This document shows positions 58,900-64,000 of a DNA stretch of 64,000 nt, piece after piece. How positions within the stretch are numbered: position 1 is the first letter of the stretch; every line of letters starts with the position of its first letter. Source of the stretch: Mesostigma viride (lineage: Eukaryota > Streptophyta > Mesostigmatophyceae > Mesostigmatales > Mesostigmataceae); the NCBI GenBank assembly GCA_009746045.1, contig RPFO01002154.1, forward strand, positions 46,001 through 110,000, given 5' to 3'. The notes beneath the pieces are model-generated. The model saw only the letters and a list, made by a program, of their open reading frames with translations. It had not been told where the DNA came from and made no database searches. Both the position numbers and the translations under genes were made by a program.

Positions 58900-59947
58900 C
58901 TAGTCTGAGGTGGCAGGAGGGGGCTGCCAGGGCTTGTGGTCAACGTGGATGACCGCCCCCCTCCAGTATACCGGCTTCCCCCTTGCGCTCTGCCGGAGCT
59001 GAAGGTAGGTCGGCCATAGCTCGCGTCGCCGCTGTTGCTGGGCCAGGGTCAAGTCGTCGTCCAGCGTGAAGCGAGTCTCCGAGAGCTTCTTGCGGCATTT
59101 AAGGAACGCCAGCTTGTCCGCCATGTACTTAAAGGTGAGGAGCACGGGTGCCGGGCCAGCCTTCCCCCGCGCGCGGGGGAGGCGGACAGCCGACATGTCC
59201 AGCTCACCAGTAAGTAACATGGGGGCAAGAATGGCGCGCTTAAATGCCTCAAGAAGGCTCGTGGAGGTCTCACCTGCCTGCTGGTCGAAGTGCTTGACGA
59301 TGACATTGTGGCTGCGCCGGGCGATGTCGGCTTCCTCGCGAAGGTCGAGAGCTTGTTGCTTGAGTTGTGCCGAGATGGTGGAGGTGGTGGAGGTCGTGTG
59401 CTGCTTAAGCAAGTCCGCCCAGGTGGAGGGAGCATCGCCGGCCAGGCCAGCAGGCGCCGGCTGGGCGGCGATGTCCTTCACCGCCTGGGCGGTGAGGCCG
59501 GCGGTGTCATGCAAGCTCTCAAGGGCGTTGGCGGTGGCTTGAAGGCGTTGGTCGATGTCGAGGAGCTGGGCTTTGATGTCGGCAGTGGAGGCGGATCTGG
59601 CAGTGGAGGTGGAGGCGGCGGCGGTGGAAATGTGAGGAAGTTCAGCAGTCAGCGTGCCACCCATTGCTGCGACGTCGGCAGCAAGGGGGGTCACGTGCTG
59701 CTGAAAGGCTTCCATGAGGATGGAACGGAGGGTGGGGGCGGAGATGGATGGAGCCCAGATCTCGCCGTCAGAGCGCTGGAGAAGGGAGTTGAGGATGGCA
59801 TGCTGGAGAACGGGGCGGGGGGAGCCGAAAACCATGCTGACGTTGTGCCAGCGACGGCCGTCGGTGCAGAGGAGGCGTCCGGTGGCATGGAGATGGATGC
59901 ACAAGTCGTAAAGCGAGGCGTAGTCCCCAAAGAAGTTCAGTCATTAG
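58900..59947 (-). mobile_element. LINE ORF1, second family, open frame
   Basis: A frame of about 348 codons from about 59945 to the stop at 58900. N-terminal part FFGDYASLYDL...GRLLCTDGRRW, a coiled coil with STADIKAQLLDIDQRLQ, an RRM-like PAPVLLTFKYMADKLAFLK, and the conserved DLTLAQQQRRRELWPTYLQLRQ and KPVYWRGAVIHVDHKPWQ. Homologous to 46765-47488 and to 33985-38893 but clearly diverged. The left side is cut at a TTAA tail and the right side at LINE A end sequence, so it is a fragment in reverse. The long intact frame suggests a fairly recent copy. ORF1p binds RNA and helps target-primed reverse transcription. Confidence 0.82.
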
Positions 59948-59984
59948 ATCTAGATATAGAATAGTTCTAACAAGCAGAATTGTT

Positions 59985-60060
59985 TGACCATCCATCCATC
60001 CATTGGGGTGAATACTCCATGACTCCCCAACGGGAGCACGTGTTTAATTAATTAATTAAA
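59985..60060 (+). mobile_element. LINE A 3' end with TTAA tail
   Basis: CCATCCATCCATTGGGGTG, hairpin CTCCC-CAAC-GGGAG (60023-60036), ACGTGTTTAATTAATTAATT. Confidence 0.7.
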
Positions 60061-60842
60061 TAAATAATACAGAATGTTAGCATTCATTGTGGTAGCATAA
60101 GACGGTCTTGTGAAGATTTCATAACAATTTCGCATACAACCCTCCGTCCAAGAAAGATTAATTAATTCAAATATGCTATTTATTTATGTAATAAATATAC
60201 TATTTATTCTAATCGTCCAAGAAAGATTAATTAATTCAAATATGCTATTTATCGATTTATTTAATAAATATACTATTTATTCTAATCGTCCAAGAGAGAT
60301 TAATTAATGAAAAGAAAGATACTATCACGTGGTGCGATTCCATTATGATGCTCATTAGCCGCTAAAAGCAGTGGATGTCTTTGTGTGCTCTGAAAAGTTA
60401 GCCTGAAGGCTATTTATAAATTCAAATCAATGTTTAAGATACAAAGTAAGACAATCAATACCATGTACACTTAGTGTGCCAATGCCTTTGCATGACTTTA
60501 CACATTGTCTCATCGACACTTGGGTGTGCGGCTACACCCTTCAACAAACGAACCACACCGTGGACGTGTGGTGCCCATACAATGAAACCCCTTACCAACT
60601 TCAAGAACAAGCGTGCATGGCACCTGCTCCCAGATGCCCTGTTGAGCACACGCATGCAAGCCCGCGTACATCCAGCCCTGGGCCCATGCGCCAAGAACCT
60701 CCCGTGCTAGTGAAAACAGGCAAATCAACATTACCGGAACCTTGGCCCCCAACCTTATCTTCGTAAGTGTAGGCCCAAATGATATCAGGGGTACACCCTG
60801 TACTACTAGTGATAGGCCAAAATGTGACATGCCTCACGAGCC
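60061..60842. other. AT-rich spacer with 76-bp tandem repeat; 3' flank of PI31
   Basis: A unit starting CGTCCAAGAAAGATTAATTA is repeated about 2.3 times at 60147-60310. The rest, to the PI31 stop codon, shows no recognised gene. Confidence 0.5.
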
Positions 60843-61790
60843 TCACATGAACATGTCATCGCTGCCAGGCTGCTCAAGGTCCGGATGAAACCCCCCCCGC
60901 CTGCGCCCCTCGCCCCCAAACCGCCCAGGCTCAAACCCAGGCACGCCGGGTGGGCCGTAAGGATCGAACCGCGCCCCGGGGGGCATGTTGGGCGGCCGCA
61001 TCGGATACCCAGGCATGTCGGCGTTGCCCGGGATCCTCATGTGGAACATGGGATGGTTCGGGCCCACCTGGGTGCCTCCAAAGCCCCCTGGGACAGGGAG
61101 TCCCATCCCCGGCAGGGGGCCGATTCCCCCCGGCAAGAAGTCATCCCTGCCCACACCACGCATAGGGTTCCGGTCGACCAGGAAACCCGCGTCCGGTTCC
61201 CGGCTGGGAAGGGGGATAGCAGGCTCCCTGGCAGCGCGTGGAGGAGATCTCGCCCTCTCTTGCTCGTTTTGCTTGCCTGGTTGACTGGTACCAGTCGCAG
61301 GGCCTAAAACCGGGTCGACCAGCCGGCTCTTTATCGTCTGTACGAGCTTGTCGAAATTGACGTAACCTTTGGTAAGGTCTTTCTCGTCGGACGCGAACTC
61401 ATCGACAGACAGCTCGACAGCTTGCGGCAAGGATTGCGCGCTTGACGAGGCGCTTTTCTGCAGGGCCAGCCCATGCGCGACCAGCTGACTGCCCATTACT
61501 AAGCATTTGACGAGAATATGCCCCTTCTTCTTGTAATCGGATTCGGGCTCGTACAAGAAAGCATATGAATCATCATCAGAATTCCATCCCTCCAAGGAAA
61601 CTTCCTCTAACGACGCCCCCGTCTCGCTGCGACGCTGAGCTTCTTCCACGCCCGCGTCTCCTAAAGCTACCAAACGCAAGCCCTCACAAGAATAGCATGC
61701 GTGAATCGCAAAAGCGAGCTTATCGTGACGTGACCGAAAATTTGGTCGGGCAGCCCGTATTACTGCCAGAACAGCGCTAGGAGACGCCAT
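60843..61790 (-). CDS. PSMF1: proteasome regulator PI31 (PSMF1/PTRE1 family)
   Basis: A 315-residue protein without introns; I take the ATG at 61790 (MASPSAVLAVIRA). The N-terminal half is the FP (Fbxo7/PI31) domain: RSRHDKLAFAIHACYSCEG, then EGWNSDDDSYAFLYE and LVKCLVMGSQLVAHGL. The C-terminal third is the Pro/Gly-rich PI31 tail: DDFLPGGIGPLPG, GPNHPMFH and the signature PPGARFDPYGPPG. PI31 binds the 20S proteasome through the tail and dimerises or binds Fbxo7 through the FP domain, and affects proteasome assembly and activity. It is divergently arranged with SRP54, about 1.5 kb apart. Confidence 0.92.
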   Translation of the reverse strand: MASPSAVLAVIRAARPNFRSRHDKLAFAIHACYSCEGLRLVALGDAGVEEAQRRSETGASLEEVSLEGWNSDDDSYAFLYEPESDYKKKGHILVKCLVMGSQLVAHGLALQKSASSSAQSLPQAVELSVDEFASDEKDLTKGYVNFDKLVQTIKSRLVDPVLGPATGTSQPGKQNEQERARSPPRAAREPAIPLPSREPDAGFLVDRNPMRGVGRDDFLPGGIGPLPGMGLPVPGGFGGTQVGPNHPMFHMRIPGNADMPGYPMRPPNMPPGARFDPYGPPGVPGFEPGRFGGEGRRRGGFHPDLEQPGSDDMFM

Positions 61791-62087
61791 CTCCAACTAT
61801 CCTCGCTCGAAATTACGCCTTAGTATCACCGCAACCAAAACCCCGCCACCCGCATTCAAATCACAAAAAAGTGGCGTATGTGGCGCTTATATTCTACCTG
61901 GGCTCGTTTTACCCAGCTGTTCCAACTTGGAATTGCCTGTCTTGGAATTTGTAGGTGTCACCTGCGAACGCTCCTCTTGCATATTTTACTCGCGTTGTTC
62001 CATCGTTGCCGAATGCCTGTGGGCTGTGTTTAGCGACCTCGTGACAGACGTAAAGACCTGGGATGACAGTACAGTCGTTACCGCGTT

Positions 62088-62125
62088 AGGTTGCGATCGA
62101 ACCCTAAAATTCGGCGTCGCAACTT
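62088..62125 (+). repeat. diverged copy of the conserved hairpin
   Basis: AGGTTGCGA...TCGCAACTT. Compared with 45934-45970 and 62226-62262 (AAGTTACGA...TCGTAACTT) an A-T pair is replaced by G-C on both sides, and another pair becomes G-T. Confidence 0.65.
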
Positions 62126-62156
62126 TAAGCGGTAACGCAACTTAACGGTAGAATTG

Positions 62157-62437
62157 AGACAATCAGGACTCGGGACTCGGGACCTCTTTTGAAAAAAACT
62201 GACTATGTACAGTCATTCCCGCTTTAAGTTACGATCGCCGCCAAATATGGGCGTCGTAACTTCAAGAGTTACGTAAATGAACAGTAGAATTAGGCTACTG
62301 TAGCAGCCCACGCCCTCCTATGACGGACTTCTACCTAGTCGGCATACTGTATACGGCATTCGACAGCTCTCGTCAAGCCCGATTCAGCTGCAGCATCAAG
62401 GGCGCTCAAAGTACGGGGGTTCGTACCATTTCTGGAT
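62157..62437 (+). repeat. 280-bp dispersed repeat with conserved hairpin, copy 2
   Basis: Matches 45855-46135 through GACTATGTACAGTCATTCCC, the hairpin (62226-62262) and the GTTCGTACCATTT end; it has an extra ACTGTATACGGC insertion near 62345. Confidence 0.75.
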
Positions 62438-63332
62438 GCGGCGAGGCTGGGAGCTGCGGGATGCTTGGGTAATAGGCTGATAGCGAGGATGCGCAGCTGC
62501 GACTTCGCAAGTTCAAAAGTGGGAGTTTTTACTGGTCGTTCCGTCGGATCCGGAAGTCCCCAGTTCAAACCCGCGCAGGGGCTAGCGGTCCTAAGTTTTC
62601 TGCATGTTCCCATCAGCTGCTATCTACAGTGCCGTAAGCGGAACCGCCCACACTTCGCAAGTTCACCTCAGTTCAGATCCGGCTGAGAAGTTCATCCTGC
62701 CGTAGCCTGGCGCCAGCTATGTTCTGTGACTCATTCCTGTCGGTACGCCGGCGCGGGTACTCACAACATTTCCAGCGCACCGTGCCAACTGCCAAGACGT
62801 GCCAACTGCCAACCTCCGTGCTCATCCTCCGTCTGGTCCTTGGTCTGGTTCTGTAGTAGCTGTGGTCTCAAGGTGGTCTTGTAAAAAAGTTGTTCGGCAT
62901 AGCCAGGAAGGCTGGCCAGTTTTATTTGAGCCAGTTAACAGTAATTGTGGAATGGCCTGCTTATCCTCGTCGGGATTCAATCCAGGCAGTTGTTTAATCC
63001 GTTGCCCGTCCTGCTGAAAGTGTTTTCATTTCACTTAAGCTTTTTCCGACAGTCGTTTTAAGTCTATAAACACGGCCACAGCTTCGCCAGATTGTTTGCT
63101 GCTGCCTGGTTTGCCATATGGCCGTTTTGCGAGCAGTGTTCCTCGCCGCTTTGTCACCATATTCGGCGTAGGCTTTCAGTATTCAGCAGCTGATTCCTTG
63201 CCTCATGGGCATGGTTAGCTTGTTGTACCAACGGAGTGGCTAACGTGACGGAGCTTTTTTGGAGTCAGCTTTTCCCTCAACACGTTTTTTTTTTTTTTTA
63301 GACATTAAAGCAACGTCAACAAACTAGCAATC

Positions 63333-63563
63333 ATGGTGCTCGCAGAGCTTGGAGGCCGGATTTCCCGCGCCCTGCGGGATATGAGCAATAAAACCCTCAT
63401 AGATGAGGAAGCTCTGGATGCCTGTCTAAAGGAGATTTGCACGGCGCTGTTACAGGCTGATGTAAACGTTCGGCTTGTCTCGACGCTGCGAAACAACATT
63501 AAGAAAATTGTGAACCTCGAAGACCTTGCCGCTGGTCACAACAAGCGGAAAATTATCCAGCAG
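63333..63563 (+). CDS. SRP54: signal recognition particle 54-kDa subunit, first coding exon
   Basis: 77 codons, [20 protein letters not shown] to the donor CAG/GTACTG (phase 0). This is the start of the SRP54 N domain (helical bundle; [18 protein letters not shown] is characteristic). SRP54 is the GTPase of the signal recognition particle that binds signal sequences on ribosomes in the cytosol and docks with the SRP receptor. The G domain with its GTP-binding motifs and the methionine-rich M domain lie beyond the window. The start codon is fixed by homology with the usual MVLA start and by the T-rich tract/AG at 63285-63301, which may end a 5' UTR intron. Confidence 0.92.
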
Positions 63564-63904
63564 GTACTGTTCGCTGGTTGCCAGCCATGCGATGTATGCT
63601 TTGTTAGTAAGATAGTAGCATGCACAGGCCTTGACTCGCAGATTTTTCCCACTGTTTCCTGCCTGGCTGGCGTATTTAAATGCAAATTCGCATATTGGAA
63701 ATGTAGTTGTAACAGAGAGTCTTTCTTGAGCGTTGGCAGAGGAGTTTTGGTTTCCGTAACCATCGAAGTCTCTGCTAGCCCAGTTTGGGGGAGGTCTGTG
63801 CTACTACCCTGTGCCATTCCTTGCGAATATGTGCAATCGCCAGAACAAGAGTGGCCACATGGGTGAAATGATTATGCCTGGTGCTAACGCTTGTTTGCGT
63901 TGAC

Positions 63905-64000
63905 CAGGGAGGCTGGCTGCTTACCAGAGAGGCTGGCTACTTACCAGAGAACTGGCTACTTACCAGAGAATCTGGCTGCTTACCAGAGAGGCTGGCTGAC
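63905..64000. repeat. 20-bp minisatellite in SRP54 intron 1
   Basis: Four to five copies of a 20-bp unit, GAGGCTGGCTGCTTACCAGA with variants; it reaches the window end. Confidence 0.85.

Larger units (their letters stand above)
61791..63332. promoter_or_regulatory. divergent spacer between PI31 and SRP54
   Basis: Holds both promoters. It contains the 280-bp dispersed repeat (62157-62437) and a diverged copy of its hairpin (62088-62125). A tRNA B-box-like AGTTCAAACCC is near 62559. Just before SRP54 a run of T then AG (63285-63301) looks like the acceptor of a 5' UTR intron. Confidence 0.4.

Noticed and set aside
62536-62600. tRNA gene suggested by AGTTCAAACCC
   Set aside because: Same reason: no acceptor or D-arm pairing was found.

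Overview
The window is nuclear DNA from an intron-rich unicellular eukaryote, most plausibly a green alga or related protist. The grounds are many short, mostly phase-matched exons with GT-AG (and apparently two GC-AG) introns, conserved eukaryotic genes (SRP54, the proteasome regulator PI31, a Mis18-type centromere protein, an F-box/LRR protein, a RING/TRAF-zinc-finger protein), non-LTR retrotransposons, a TTAA-specific DNA transposon, and very large tetranucleotide arrays. I do not assign a species. All splice sites were chosen by eye from reading frame, phase and family conservation; no transcript evidence was available.

Layout. 1-11153 (+): 3' part of a WD40 gene. Seven exons each encode about one propeller blade and a 21-nt last exon closes the last blade. 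Its introns carry minisatellites, a 1.1-kb 9-bp array and a 0.5-kb 10-bp array. 11670-14440: a decayed LINE (family A) and large tetranucleotide arrays. 14591-16486 (-): an intronless F-box/LRR gene. 17537-26058 (+): a nine-exon sialidase-like (BNR/Asp-box) gene with a signal peptide. 26059-31500: gene-poor DNA with a 1.7-kb compound microsatellite and a 173-bp tandem repeat. 31500-42854: nested mobile elements: LINE B and LINE A fragments, an ORF1-only LINE derivative split by a 3.5-kb TTAA transposon and by a truncated LINE B copy, then a 1.9-kb TTAA element. 43009-45257 (-): RING/TRAF-zinc-finger gene. 45855-48420: dispersed repeats, a second ORF1-only element, and a chimeric LINE fragment containing a SINE-like insertion. 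49130-53759 (-): seven-exon Mis18-like gene. 54343-60060: second 1.9-kb TTAA element and LINE A/ORF1 copies. 60843-61790 (-): PI31. 63333-end (+): first coding exon of SRP54, divergent from PI31.

Main system. The mobile elements form a connected set. At least a dozen LINE-related 3' ends carry a small hairpin, usually with a CAAC-like tetraloop, whose stem sequence varies with pairing kept. Most of these are followed directly by a short tandem tail (TTAA, TAAG, CCCT, GAAT). Several of the long microsatellites start exactly at such an end. The TTAA-specific transposon lies once inside LINE coding sequence and once inside a TTAA tail. An ORF1-only derivative and a short SINE-like element end in similar 3' sequences, which suggests they are moved by the LINE machinery.
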